Positions 45,310-54,552 of a DNA stretch of 64,000 nucleotides are shown piece by piece. The DNA is taken from positions 599,001-663,000 of the forward strand of contig NZ_CP029353.1 in NCBI RefSeq assembly GCF_003130795.1, given 5' to 3'. The notes beneath the pieces are model-generated. The model was not told the origin of the DNA and made no database searches. It saw only the letters and a program-made list of their open reading frames with translations. The position numbers were made by a program, and so were the translations under genes. Position 1 is the first letter of the stretch, and every line of letters starts with the position of its first letter. Source of the DNA: Azospirillum thermophilum (GTDB lineage: Bacteria > Pseudomonadota > Alphaproteobacteria > Azospirillales > Azospirillaceae).

Positions 45310-46920
45310 TCAAGGCGCGTCCAGCGGCAGCCGGAGCAGCAGGGTGGTGCCCTTGCCCGGCTCGCTTTCCGCATGGATTTCCCCGCTCAGCCTGCCGGTG
45401 ACGAGGTTGAAGGTGGCATAGAGCCCCAACCCCATGCTGCCCGACCCGCGGCGGGTGGTGGTGAAGGGTTCGAACAGGCGCGGCAGGATCTCCGCCGGGA
45501 TGCCGCGGCCGTTGTCGCAGACCCGCAGTTCCACCCGGTCGTCCGGCAGCGGCCGGGCCGACACCAGCACCCTGCCGCCCTGGCCGGGGGCGAAGGCGTG
45601 GTGGAAGGCGTTGTTCAGCAGGTTGATCAGGACCTCGGTCAGGGCGCCGGGATAGCTGTCGAGGATCAGCCCCTCGGCGCAGTCCAGCACCAGCTCGTGC
45701 CCGGCGGCGACCGGCTGCACCCGCACGGCCAGCACGATGTCCTGCAGATACTCCCTGAGGTCGAAGCGGCTGCGCGGGGTGGAGCTCTGCCCCTCCGTCA
45801 CCAGCTTCAGGCTCTGGATCAGGGCGGCGGCCCGCTCGATGCTGGTGACCAGCAGGGAGGAGACCTCCTGCGCCGTCCCGATATAGTCCTGGAAGTCGCT
45901 CTTGCGCAGCTGCCCGTCCTGGAAGCTGCCGACGACCCGTTCCGACGCGGTGGACAGGTGGGTGGCGGCGGTCAGGGCGATGCCCACGGGCGTGTTGATC
46001 TCGTGCGCCACGGCGGCGATGAGCTGGCCGATGACCGCCATCTTCTCCGCCCGCACCAGATCGGACTGCATGCGCTCCAGGTCGGCGAGCGCCTGTTCGG
46101 CGGCCTCCTTGGCGCGGCGCAGCGCCTCCGCCTGGACCTTGCGCTCGGTGATGTCGTAGAGCCAGACGATGGTCGCCGTCCGTCCCTCGTACACCGTCTG
46201 GTCGAAGGACAGGATGGTCCAGATCGTGCTGCCGTCGGCATGGACGAAGGTGAACTCCTCGTCCCGCACGGTCAGCCCGGCGCGCAGCCGGTCGAGCAGC
46301 CGGTCGCCGTCCTCGGCGCACTGGTGCAGGGCGGCGGTGCCGCGCCGCTGCAGCTCCGCCGTCGTCAGGCCCAGCAGGTCGGCGCAGCGCTGGTTGCAAT
46401 AGAGGATCTCGCCGTCCGGCGCGGCGATGGTGACGCCGACCGGGCTGGCGTCCAGCATGCGGCGCAGCCGGGCGGCCTGGGCGCGCGACGCCGCCTCCGC
46501 CGTGCGCGTCTCCTCCAGCGCCTCGCGCAGCCGGCGCTCGGCGGCGCAGACCGACAGCGTCTTGCGGATGGTCGCTTCCAGGTCGGCGAAGTCGATCGGC
46601 TTGGTGATGAAGTCGAAGGCGCCGCGGTTCATCGCCGCGCGCACGTTGCCGAGGTCGCCGTAGGCCGACACCATCACGGCGCGGACATCGGCATTCACCT
46701 TGGGCAGATGGTCGAGGAGCGTCAGCCCGTCCATGCCGGGCATGTTGATGTCGCTCAGCACCATGTCGATATCGGGGTTGGAGCGCAGGGTCGCCAGCGC
46801 CTCCTCCCCGTCATGGGCGAACAGGAATTCCAGCTCTCCGTTGCGGACGGCCCGGCGAAAGCGCTGGGTGATCAGCACTTCGACGTCGCGCTCGTCGTCA
46901 ACAACCAGGATACGTCCCAT
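45310..46920 (-). CDS. Hybrid sensor: receiver-PAS-histidine kinase
   Basis: A 536-residue cytoplasmic signalling protein. An N-terminal receiver (about 1-120, acceptor Asp in LSDINMPGMDG) leads to a PAS domain (about 140-265, LDASPVGVTIAAPDG). HisKA follows with the His in VAHEINTPVG, then a HATPase_c domain (DNGRGIP, GSMGLGLY). A receiver in front of the kinase suggests it is the target of another kinase and adjusts its own activity. Its receiver is similar to the one at 43199 and the gene order suggests duplication. Start ATG 46920, ten bases behind GGAAGAG. Confidence 0.92.
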   Translation of the reverse strand: MGRILVVDDERDVEVLITQRFRRAVRNGELEFLFAHDGEEALATLRSNPDIDMVLSDINMPGMDGLTLLDHLPKVNADVRAVMVSAYGDLGNVRAAMNRGAFDFITKPIDFADLEATIRKTLSVCAAERRLREALEETRTAEAASRAQAARLRRMLDASPVGVTIAAPDGEILYCNQRCADLLGLTTAELQRRGTAALHQCAEDGDRLLDRLRAGLTVRDEEFTFVHADGSTIWTILSFDQTVYEGRTATIVWLYDITERKVQAEALRRAKEAAEQALADLERMQSDLVRAEKMAVIGQLIAAVAHEINTPVGIALTAATHLSTASERVVGSFQDGQLRKSDFQDYIGTAQEVSSLLVTSIERAAALIQSLKLVTEGQSSTPRSRFDLREYLQDIVLAVRVQPVAAGHELVLDCAEGLILDSYPGALTEVLINLLNNAFHHAFAPGQGGRVLVSARPLPDDRVELRVCDNGRGIPAEILPRLFEPFTTTRRGSGSMGLGLYATFNLVTGRLSGEIHAESEPGKGTTLLLRLPLDAP

Positions 46921-47048
46921 CCGCTCTTCCAAAGCCGTTCCGTCGGCCTATCCCGTTCGGCCCACCATAGGGGGTGAAAGACGGTACGGGAAGTAGTCCT
47001 TTGGAATTCTTTGCACCGTTGTGCCGGACCGTTGCCGAAAAACCCCCG

Positions 47049-49796
47049 TCAACCGTGTCCAAGGTCAGGTTGTGGTGCCGCGGGCACGGTGAACCAGAAG
47101 ACCGCGCCGCACCCCGGCCGGCTGTCCACCCCGATGCGCCCCCCGAGATGCTCGACGATTCGCTTGCATATGGCAAGGCCGAGCCCGGTGCCCTGCGGCT
47201 TGTCGGTCATGGTGTCGCCGACCTGGCGGAAGCGCTCGAAGATCGGGCCGTGATGCTCCGGCGCGATGCCGGGGCCGCTGTCGGCGACGGTGACGAGAAC
47301 CCGCCCGTCACCGGGCTTCGCCGCCAGCGTCACCCGGCCGCCGGGCGGCGTGAACTTGGCGGCGTTGGACAGCAGGTTGACCACGACCTGGATCAGCCGG
47401 TCGGGGTCGCCGGTGACCGGGGGAAGCCCGTCCGGCACCTCCACCGCCAGATCGATGCCGCGGTCGCGGAAGAGCTGGCCGGTGGCGGCCACCGCCTGGT
47501 CCAGGGCCGGCCCCAGCGCCATCGGGCCGATGTGCCAGTCGATCTCGCCGGCCTCGATCTTCGCCATGTCCAGCACCTGGTTGATCAGGCGGGTCAGCCG
47601 CTCGCTCTCGCTGATGATCAGGCCGAGGAATTCCTGCCGCTGCTCCCCCTCGATGTCCGGGTTGTCGTGCAGGATCTCGGCCAGCGCGCGGATGGAGGTC
47701 AGCGGGGTGCGCAGCTCGTGCGTCACGGTGGAGAGGAACTCGTCCTTCAGCCGGTCCAGCTCCTTCAGCCGGTCGTTGGCGGCGCGCAGCGCCTCGCTCG
47801 CCCGTTCCAGCTCCGCCGTCTTGTGTTCGAGCCGGCGGCTGTACTCGATGACGTGGCTGGTCTCGTCGAGCATGCGCAGCAGTTCCGGCGCGCTGACCGC
47901 GCCGCCGGGGACCGAGGAGGCGAGCGCCACCCGCGCCGAGGCCGACCCGATGGCCCCGGCCAGCATCCGCTCGGCCAGGCGGACCAGCTCCGGCCCGGCC
48001 GGCGCGTCCGGCGGATGGTCGGCGAAGGAGGCGGCGGCGCGCTGCGCGCCGAGGAAGCGGCCGACCACGCGGGTCAGGTCGGCGACGGTGGCGTCGCCCC
48101 GCCATTGCCGGCCGGCCGGCGGCGCCCCCGCCTCGCCATGGCCGCTCCCGTCATGGCCGCCCTCCTCATAGGTGCCGACGAAGGCGGCGGCCTGCACCCG
48201 CTCCCCCGGCGACGGGCGGTCGAGCAGCGAGACGCCGACATAGAGGCCGATGTTGGCGAGCGCGCTCCAGAACAGGGAGTGGGTCAGCGGGTCCATCCCC
48301 GCCAGCCCGAACAGGGCGTAGGGCCGCAGCGCCGCGATCCCCCACGGCCCCTGGTCGAGGAAGGCGGCGTCCAGCCAGCCGGAGCGCGCGAAGCTCGGCA
48401 GCAGCAGCGTCCAGGCCCAGGCGAGGATGCCGCCGCACAGCCCGGCCAGGGCGCCGCGCCGCGTGGCGCCGGTCCAGTAGATGCCGCCGATCAGGGCCGG
48501 GGCGAACTGCGCCACCGCCGCGAAGGAGATCAGGCCGATGGCGACCAGCGCATAGGCCGACCCCGCCACCCGGAAATAGACGTAGCCCAGCAGCAGGATC
48601 GCGACGATCGCCACCCGGCGGATGGCGAGCAGCAGCGGGGCGAGATCGGCCGCCCGCTCCAGCCGGCGACGCTGGACCCGCAACAGGATGGGCATGACGA
48701 GGTCGTTGCAGACCATGGTGGAGAGCGCGATGGCCTCCACCACGATCATGCCGGCCGCCGCCGACAGCCCGCCGAGGAAGGCGAGCAGGGCCAGCCCCTC
48801 GCTCCCCCCGGCCAGCGGCAGGGCGACGACGAACAGGTCGGGATCGACCGCCGGTCCGCCCGGCCCCGAAAAGCGCATCAGCCCGGCCACCGCCACCGGC
48901 AGCACGAACAGGTTGATCAGCAGCATGTAGAGCGGGAACAGCCAGAGCGCGCGGGTCAGGTGCCGCTCGTCGGTGTTCTCGATCACCATCACCTGGAACT
49001 GGCGGGGCAGGCACAGCACCGCCAGCGCCGCCAGCAGCATGGTGGTCGGCCAGGCCCCGTCGCCGAGCGCCGGCTCGCCGGTGAGGAGGCGGGCGATCTC
49101 CGGATGGCCGGCTGCCCGCGCGAACAGGTCGCCCATCCCGCCATGCAGGCCCCAGACGACGAAGCCGCCCACCGCCAGGAAGGCGACCAGCTTCACCACC
49201 GATTCGAAGGCGACCGCCGCCACCATGCCCGGATGATGCTCCGTCGCGTCGATGTGGCGGGTGCCGAACACGATGGCGAAGGCGGCCATCACCAGCGCCA
49301 CCGGGAAGGCGTCGTCGAGCCCCAGCGGCAGCCCGTGCCCGGTCGCGGCGTCGGCCCCGGTCAGGGCGTCGAAGCTGACGGCGACGGCCTTGAGCTGCAG
49401 CGCGATGTAGGGCGTGATCCCGACGACGGCGATCAGCGCCACCAGCCCGCCCAGCAGCGGACTGCGGCCGTAGCGGCTCGCCAGGAAATCGGCGATGGAG
49501 GTGATGCGCTGCACCTTGGCGATGCGCAGGATCTTGGCGAGCAGCAGCGGTCCCAGCAGCATCAGCAGGGTGGGGCCGAGATAGATCGGCAGGAAGCCGA
49601 TGCCCAGCGACGCCGCCCGCCCGACCGAGCCGTAGAAGGTCCAGGTCGTGCAGTAGACGCCGAGCGACAGGGCGTAGACGGTGGGCGAGGCGATGACGCT
49701 GCGCCCGGCGTCGGCCCGCCGGTCGGCCCACCAGGCGATGGCGAACAGCAGCAGCAGATAGCCGAAGGAGGCGAGGAGGACGGTCGCCCAGGCCAT
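47049..49796 (-). CDS. CbrA-like sensor histidine kinase with sodium:solute symporter domain
   Basis: A 915-residue fusion. The first part (about 1-560) has around 13 membrane helices of the sodium:solute symporter (SLC5/PutP) type, including GSVGRAASLG and the conserved substrate-site region. A linker with a coiled coil follows. HisKA has its His in VTHELRTPLTS (near residue 693), and HATPase_c shows DSGPGIAPEH and GTGLGLAI. CbrA of Pseudomonas has the same layout and responds to histidine and carbon/nitrogen status. Whether this protein transports a solute or only senses it is unknown. Start ATG 49796; a GTG at 49820 would overlap the upstream gene. Confidence 0.9.
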   Translation of the reverse strand: MAWATVLLASFGYLLLLFAIAWWADRRADAGRSVIASPTVYALSLGVYCTTWTFYGSVGRAASLGIGFLPIYLGPTLLMLLGPLLLAKILRIAKVQRITSIADFLASRYGRSPLLGGLVALIAVVGITPYIALQLKAVAVSFDALTGADAATGHGLPLGLDDAFPVALVMAAFAIVFGTRHIDATEHHPGMVAAVAFESVVKLVAFLAVGGFVVWGLHGGMGDLFARAAGHPEIARLLTGEPALGDGAWPTTMLLAALAVLCLPRQFQVMVIENTDERHLTRALWLFPLYMLLINLFVLPVAVAGLMRFSGPGGPAVDPDLFVVALPLAGGSEGLALLAFLGGLSAAAGMIVVEAIALSTMVCNDLVMPILLRVQRRRLERAADLAPLLLAIRRVAIVAILLLGYVYFRVAGSAYALVAIGLISFAAVAQFAPALIGGIYWTGATRRGALAGLCGGILAWAWTLLLPSFARSGWLDAAFLDQGPWGIAALRPYALFGLAGMDPLTHSLFWSALANIGLYVGVSLLDRPSPGERVQAAAFVGTYEEGGHDGSGHGEAGAPPAGRQWRGDATVADLTRVVGRFLGAQRAAASFADHPPDAPAGPELVRLAERMLAGAIGSASARVALASSVPGGAVSAPELLRMLDETSHVIEYSRRLEHKTAELERASEALRAANDRLKELDRLKDEFLSTVTHELRTPLTSIRALAEILHDNPDIEGEQRQEFLGLIISESERLTRLINQVLDMAKIEAGEIDWHIGPMALGPALDQAVAATGQLFRDRGIDLAVEVPDGLPPVTGDPDRLIQVVVNLLSNAAKFTPPGGRVTLAAKPGDGRVLVTVADSGPGIAPEHHGPIFERFRQVGDTMTDKPQGTGLGLAICKRIVEHLGGRIGVDSRPGCGAVFWFTVPAAPQPDLGHG

Positions 49797-49801
49797 GCCC
49801 G

Positions 49802-50053
49802 TCACCGCCGCTCCAGCCACAACGCCGCCAGCGCGATCACCAGCGCCCAGGCGCCGAGGCTGTAGGCATGGAGCAGCGGCACCCCGAGGACCGTGCCGCC
49901 CTGGCCGAACAGCCGCAGGAAGGGCGGATTGAACAGCAGCAGGCCCAGCAGGACCAGCGCCACCAGCCGGTCGAGGCGCAGGGGCCGGCTCCGCCGCGGC
50001 GGCCCCGGCGGGGCGGGGTCGGCCGGGGGCGGGGCCGGGACCGGGGGAGGCAC
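49802..50053 (-). CDS. Small CbrX-like membrane protein
   Basis: An 83-residue protein with a proline-rich N-terminus (PPPVPAPPPADPAPP), then two membrane helices (about 33-50 and 62-80) and an acidic/basic end WLERR. Starting at GTG 50053, it begins two bases after the stop of the exonuclease gene and ends five bases before the CbrA-like start. In Pseudomonas a small membrane protein, CbrX, precedes and is translationally coupled with cbrA. Place and topology agree, although I cannot establish sequence homology. Confidence 0.7.
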   Translation of the reverse strand: MPPPVPAPPPADPAPPGPPRRSRPLRLDRLVALVLLGLLLFNPPFLRLFGQGGTVLGVPLLHAYSLGAWALVIALAALWLERR

Positions 50054-50055
50054 CG

Positions 50056-52278
50056 TCAAAAGGCGCGCTCCCGCGCCGCCAGCTCGACCAGAATGTTGGC
50101 GGCGCGGATGGCGTCGTCCAGCGTGCGCACGTCGCGTTCGCGCAGCATCTCCACCATGCGCAGGAAGACCGCGGCGGTGACGAGGCTGTCGCCGAGCGCC
50201 GTGTGACGGTCGACCACCTCGATCCCCAGCCGCTCGGCGATGCCGTCCAGCGTATGGTCGCCGTCGTTGCCGAGCAGCATGCGCGACAGCAGCATGGTGT
50301 CCAGCACCGGCCCGTCGAAGGCGACGCCGCTCGCCCTCTCCTTCATCTTCAGGAACTTCAGGTCGAAGGCGGCGTTGTGCGCCACCATCACGGCGCCGGA
50401 GACGAAGGCGCGGAACTGCGGCAGCACCTTGTCGATGGTCGGCTTGTCGGCCACCATCGCGTCGGTGATGCCGTGGAAGGGGACGGATTCCGGCGGGATG
50501 GCGCGGCGCGGGTTGACCAGCGTGTTGAAAGTCTCGCCGGTCAGGATGCGCCCGCGCACCAGACGCACGGCGGCGATCTGGATGATCTCGTCGCCGCCGC
50601 TGGGCGACAGGCCGGTGGTTTCGGTGTCGAACACCACGTAATGCAGGGTCTCCAGCGGCGTGCGGCCGAGCTCGCTGGTCGCCAGCGGCTGGTGCAGAAG
50701 GTCGAAGTCGAAGAACTCCGGCCGCGCCCCGGCCGGGCGGGCGGCGATGTGCGCCGACGGCGGCGACTGGGCCGGGGGAAGCGGGATGCGCAGCCGGGCG
50801 CAGCCGTCGCGGTCCTTCAGCGGCTCGCTCCAGGCGGTCGAGCGGTGGTGCTGCAGCACGTCGCCCACCGTCAGCCCGCCCAGCGCGTCGGGCAGCGGCT
50901 CGGCCAGCCAGCCGTCCAGCGTGGCGCTCGGCACCGGCGCCCCCTGCCAGACGAGGTCGAGATAGACCCAGCGCTCCGACCCCTCGGCCGACAGGTCGAA
51001 GGCGGCCGCCCCGGTCAGGGCGTGGACCGAGCGGATCAGGTGGCCGAACAGCACCACCAGGCTGAAGCTGTCGCCATGCACCCATTGCGGCAGGCCTGTC
51101 AGGGTCACGGTCGCCGGCCCGTCCGCCCCGATGCGGTGGCGCACCAGGTTGATCAGATTGTTGGAGTGGATGTCGCTCATCGGCCAGGAGCCGGAGACGA
51201 GGTCGCGGTAGGCGCCCGACACCCGCTCCAGCCGGGCCGACAGCGTGTCGCAGGACTCCTGCATCGCCGCGTCGAAGGCGGCGCGCTCCTCCGCCGTCAG
51301 GTCCGGGTTGTCGGCCAGCGTCTCGACCGCCGCGCGCAGGTTGGCGATGGGGGCGCGGAACTCCTCCGTCGCCTCGCGCAGCAGGGCGTCGCGCTGGCCG
51401 AGCGCCGCCAGCTCGCGCGTCGCGTCGGTCAGGGTGATGACGTAGCCGGTGATGGCCGGCGGCTCCTCCGAGCCCGGTTCGGCGTCCTGCAGGATGGCGC
51501 TCATGCGGCCTTCCAGCAGGATGCGGCCGTCGGTGGTGGCGCCGACGAACTGCGCGGTGGTGCCGTGCTCGTGGTTGACGTGGCGGCCCTCGCGCACGCG
51601 CAGGGTCAGCCGCTCCAGCGTGTGCAGCACCGGCTCCGCCACCACGAAATGCAGCAGCGAGCGGCCGAGCCCGAGGTCGCCGGTCAGGTGCAGGATATCG
51701 AGCGCCGAGCGGTTGTAGAGCAGGATCTGGTGCTTCAGGTTGCAGACCAGCACCCCCTCGTGCAGGTCGCGCAGCACGGCGGCGAGGCGGCCCTTCTGCT
51801 CCTCCGCCCTGGCGGTGGAGTCGGCGACCGTGCGGGCGACGTCGCGGCGCATCGCCGCCAGCTTGTCCGACAGGTCGTTGACCGCGCGGGCCATCGGCAC
51901 GAGGTCGCCGTAGCGGGCGAGCGGCACCCGGCCGCCGACGCCGCCCCGGGCGTTGCCGTGGGCGATCAGCCCGGCCTCGCGGCTCAGCGTCTCGGCGGCG
52001 CGCAGCAGGAAGCGGTCGACCGCCAGCCACAGCCCCCACACCGCGGCGGCCGAGGCGCCGGTCATCACCACCGCGTAGGTCAGCAGCGGATTGCCGGCGG
52101 AGGATCGCGGCAGGACCACCGCGAGCGCGACCGCCAGCCCGACCAGCAGAAGGCCGACCCCGGCAAAGACCAGCGGGATGCGGCGGCGCGGCGGCGGGCC
52201 GGCGGCGGGCTGGTCGGTCCGCGTCCCCTCCGCCCCCGCGCCGTCCGTCAGGGGGCCCTCGGCGACCGGCAGCGTCAC
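50056..52278 (-). CDS. Sensor protein fused to a DnaQ-like 3'-5' exonuclease
   Basis: A 740-residue fusion. Two membrane helices (about 33-53 and 64-85) lead to a HAMP-like linker, a PAS domain (about 155-275), and a kinase-like helical region where the HisKA His is replaced (EEFRAPIANLR). A degenerate ATPase region follows. The C-terminal DEDDh exonuclease domain (about 550-725) keeps DTETTG, HNAAFDLKFL and HTALGDS, the four acidic residues and catalytic His. So the exonuclease looks active and the kinase inactive. GTG 52278 overlaps the response regulator stop (GTGA). The substrate and signal are unknown. Confidence 0.85.
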   Translation of the reverse strand: MTLPVAEGPLTDGAGAEGTRTDQPAAGPPPRRRIPLVFAGVGLLLVGLAVALAVVLPRSSAGNPLLTYAVVMTGASAAAVWGLWLAVDRFLLRAAETLSREAGLIAHGNARGGVGGRVPLARYGDLVPMARAVNDLSDKLAAMRRDVARTVADSTARAEEQKGRLAAVLRDLHEGVLVCNLKHQILLYNRSALDILHLTGDLGLGRSLLHFVVAEPVLHTLERLTLRVREGRHVNHEHGTTAQFVGATTDGRILLEGRMSAILQDAEPGSEEPPAITGYVITLTDATRELAALGQRDALLREATEEFRAPIANLRAAVETLADNPDLTAEERAAFDAAMQESCDTLSARLERVSGAYRDLVSGSWPMSDIHSNNLINLVRHRIGADGPATVTLTGLPQWVHGDSFSLVVLFGHLIRSVHALTGAAAFDLSAEGSERWVYLDLVWQGAPVPSATLDGWLAEPLPDALGGLTVGDVLQHHRSTAWSEPLKDRDGCARLRIPLPPAQSPPSAHIAARPAGARPEFFDFDLLHQPLATSELGRTPLETLHYVVFDTETTGLSPSGGDEIIQIAAVRLVRGRILTGETFNTLVNPRRAIPPESVPFHGITDAMVADKPTIDKVLPQFRAFVSGAVMVAHNAAFDLKFLKMKERASGVAFDGPVLDTMLLSRMLLGNDGDHTLDGIAERLGIEVVDRHTALGDSLVTAAVFLRMVEMLRERDVRTLDDAIRAANILVELAARERAF

Positions 52279-52673
52279 GGCGCCGCCCCCGCCACGCTGT
52301 CGGCGGCGATCCCCAGATGGCGGCGGACGGTGGCGACCAGATCGCGGGTGGAGAACGGCTTCGTGATGTAGTCGGTGGCGCCCAGCGCCATGCCCTTCTG
52401 CCGTTCCACGTCGCGGCTGCGCGCGGTCAGCATGATGATCGGCAGATCCCTGCAGGCCGGGTTGGCGCGCAGCGACTGGCAGACGTCGAAGCCGTCGCGC
52501 CTGGGCATCATGGCGTCCAGCAGGATCAGGTCGGGAACCCCCGCCTCGACCGAGGCGATGGCCTCCTCCCCGTTGCGCGCGACGCGCACCTCGAACCCGG
52601 CTTTCTGCAGCAGGACCTGGAGCGACAGGACGATGCTCGGCTCGTCGTCGGCGACCAGGATGGTCGGCTTCAT
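52275..52673 (-). CDS. Response regulator, receiver domain only
   Basis: A 132-residue receiver. The acidic pair is in VADDEPSI, the acceptor Asp in LLDAMMPRRDG (about residue 53), the Thr in LTARS and the Lys in TKPFS. No output domain. It heads a run of four coupled genes (receiver, sensor-exonuclease, CbrX-like, CbrA-like kinase) with overlaps or gaps under six bases, so it is a likely target of the CbrA-like kinase. A perfect palindrome lies about 90 bases upstream. Confidence 0.93.
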   Translation of the reverse strand: MKPTILVADDEPSIVLSLQVLLQKAGFEVRVARNGEEAIASVEAGVPDLILLDAMMPRRDGFDVCQSLRANPACRDLPIIMLTARSRDVERQKGMALGATDYITKPFSTRDLVATVRRHLGIAADSVAGAAP

Positions 52674-52756
52674 CGCGGGGCTTCCTCCGGCTCGCCGGTT
52701 TGTTGCCGGCCTCTATTGTTGTGCGTACCCTTTGAAGCCCATGGTAACTGTAAGGA

Positions 52757-52768
52757 GATTGCGCAATC
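52757..52768. promoter_or_regulatory. Palindrome upstream of the receiver/CbrA-like operon
   Basis: GATTGCGCAATC is a perfect 12-bp palindrome at 84-95 bases before the start codon of the receiver gene (minus strand). It lies in the 273-base spacer before the operon, which has no other evident feature. It could be an operator; no known protein is assigned. Confidence 0.3.
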
Positions 52769-52946
52769 AAGGCGCTGCCGGTCCTGCCGCCCGAAATCGC
52801 GGAGGGCGGGAGCCGCGGAAACCCTTGCGGATACGCCGCCCCGGCGGCAACGACGACACAATGCCGCACACCAGGGGCCGCACACCCGGGACCGCACAGC
52901 TTGGGGGCCGCAAGCCGGGAGCCGTATGCCGGCCCCCGCCGACCGG

Positions 52947-54029
52947 TCAGCGCGTGGTGCTGACGACGATCGAGTCCAGGCCCGTCTTGGCCTTCACCTC
53001 GCCGGCGGCCTGCTTGGCGGCGGACTGGTCGCCATAGCCGCCGACGCGCACCGCGCGCCAGGAGCGCTGGGCGCCGTCGGTCCAGCTCACCGCATAGGCC
53101 TGGAAGCCCTGCGCCTTCAGCTTGGTGACCAGCGCGTCGGCGTTGGCGGCCTGCTGGAAGGTGCCAAGCTGCACCGTGTAGCGGCCGGCCGGCACCGGGC
53201 CGGATGCAGCCGGCGGGGTCGGCGTGGTGGCCCGAGGGGCGGGTTGCGCCGTGCGCGGTTCGGTCGGGGCAGCGGGGCGGGCCGCAGCACGGGCGGCCTC
53301 CTTCGGCGGCGCCAGCATCGCCTGCAGTTCCGCCGTGTCCGGCTTCTGCGCCGCGGCGTGCGGGGGTTCGGCGGCTGGCGGCGGGGCCTCCGGCGCCTTG
53401 GGGACGGTGTGGGTGCCGGCGGACTGCGGCGCGGCGGCCCTGGGCTGGGCTGCGAGCGGCGGCAGGGACGGCGGTTCCGGAACCTTCAGCGCGGGGGCGG
53501 GGGCCGCCGGGGCCGCGCCGGCGGGCGGCGGTGCCGGAGCCTGGGCCGGCGGCTGGGCGCCGGCCGCGGGGGCGCGGGCGATCAGCGGTTCCGGCGAGCC
53601 GGGCTGGCGCACCGCGGCGGGCGGCGTTTGGGCCGCCGTTTGGGCCGCCGTTTGGGCCATCGTCTGCGGGGCGGCCGTGGTGGCCGGCATCTGGGTGGGC
53701 TGCTGCGCCGGCGGGGCCTGGGTCTGGGCCGCCTGCTGGGCGACCGGGACCGACGCCGTCTGGACGGGCCCCGGATCGTTCGCCGTGTTCAGCATGATGG
53801 CGACGGCGCCGACGCCCACCGCGGCGAACAGGGCGGCCGCGATCTTGCCGAGCGGCAGGCCGATGCCCTGTCTGTCGACGGTCTCCGCCTCCAGATCCTC
53901 GTCCTCCTCCGCGTGCAGGTCCTCGTTGAGGGCACGCAGGAGCTGGGCGATATCCTCGCTCTCCGGGCCGCTGCCGGGACCACCGGCCCCGGGGCCCGCG
54001 CCGTCCGGCTTGGCGCCGGCGGCTCTCAT
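52947..54029 (-). CDS. SPOR-domain membrane protein
   Basis: A 360-residue single-pass inner-membrane protein. An acidic cytoplasmic segment (about 1-60), one membrane helix (about 66-84, AALFAAVGVGAVAIM), a long proline/alanine-rich periplasmic linker, and a C-terminal SPOR domain (about 280-357, beginning RYTVQLGTFQ). SPOR domains bind denuded glycan strands at the division septum, so it may act in cell division. The linker contains a short tandem AQTA repeat (53627-53665). ATG 54029 has AAGGA five bases upstream; a TTG at 54056 is an alternative. Confidence 0.85.
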   Translation of the reverse strand: MRAAGAKPDGAGPGAGGPGSGPESEDIAQLLRALNEDLHAEEDEDLEAETVDRQGIGLPLGKIAAALFAAVGVGAVAIMLNTANDPGPVQTASVPVAQQAAQTQAPPAQQPTQMPATTAAPQTMAQTAAQTAAQTPPAAVRQPGSPEPLIARAPAAGAQPPAQAPAPPPAGAAPAAPAPALKVPEPPSLPPLAAQPRAAAPQSAGTHTVPKAPEAPPPAAEPPHAAAQKPDTAELQAMLAPPKEAARAAARPAAPTEPRTAQPAPRATTPTPPAASGPVPAGRYTVQLGTFQQAANADALVTKLKAQGFQAYAVSWTDGAQRSWRAVRVGGYGDQSAAKQAAGEVKAKTGLDSIVVSTTR

Positions 54030-54225
54030 CTCGTCCTTGAAGGTCACGGCGGACAACGCACCCGATCAGACCACGGGGATCCCTGCGCGCCGCCATGGCG
54101 GCGGCGCCGGATTACCCCTTCTTTCTATCGTATTTTTCCGGCCGTTCAACCGTCGATCCGTCGCCGCGGGCCGGCAGAGGCCGGGCAGCGGGGCGGGCGG
54201 GGCGGCCGGAGGGACGGCTCCGGGC

Positions 54226-54552
54226 TCAGCCCTGGGCCGTCCGGTTCTGGTCGGCCTGGACCGTCTGCGGCTGCACCGGCTGGGGAGCCGCCGGGGTGGC
54301 GGTCGCCGCCGGAGCGGCCGGCGCAGCCGCGGGAGCGGCCGGCGGCACGGCGGCCTGCTGTGCCGTCTGGTTCTGCACGGTCGGCGCCGGAGCGGCGGTG
54401 GAGTCGCCTTCGTCCTCGTCCTTCATGCCGGCCTTGAAGGCCTTGATGCCCTTGGCGAGGTCGCCCATCACGTTCGGCAGCTTGCCCGCGCCGAACAGGA
54501 GCAGGACGATCACGAGAACGACGAGCCAGTGCCAGATGCTGAAGCTGCCCAT
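54226..54552 (-). CDS. tatA: Twin-arginine translocase subunit TatA
   Basis: A 108-residue TatA/E protein. The N-terminal membrane helix ([20 protein letters not shown], about 7-26) ends in the conserved FG hinge, then an amphipathic helix (about 27-42, [16 protein letters not shown]). A low-complexity Ala/Pro/Gln tail (about 60-108) is longer than usual. TatA forms the pore that moves folded proteins across the inner membrane. The tatB and tatC genes are not adjacent, so they must lie elsewhere. Start ATG 54552. Confidence 0.93.
   Translation of the reverse strand: MGSFSIWHWLVVLVIVLLLFGAGKLPNVMGDLAKGIKAFKAGMKDEDEGDSTAAPAPTVQNQTAQQAAVPPAAPAAAPAAPAATATPAAPQPVQPQTVQADQNRTAQG

Noticed and set aside
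52279..54096. Upstream extension of the sensor-exonuclease frame to 1346 residues
   Set aside because: The extension runs antisense or out of frame through the receiver and SPOR genes; GTG 52278 with the GTGA overlap is the natural start.
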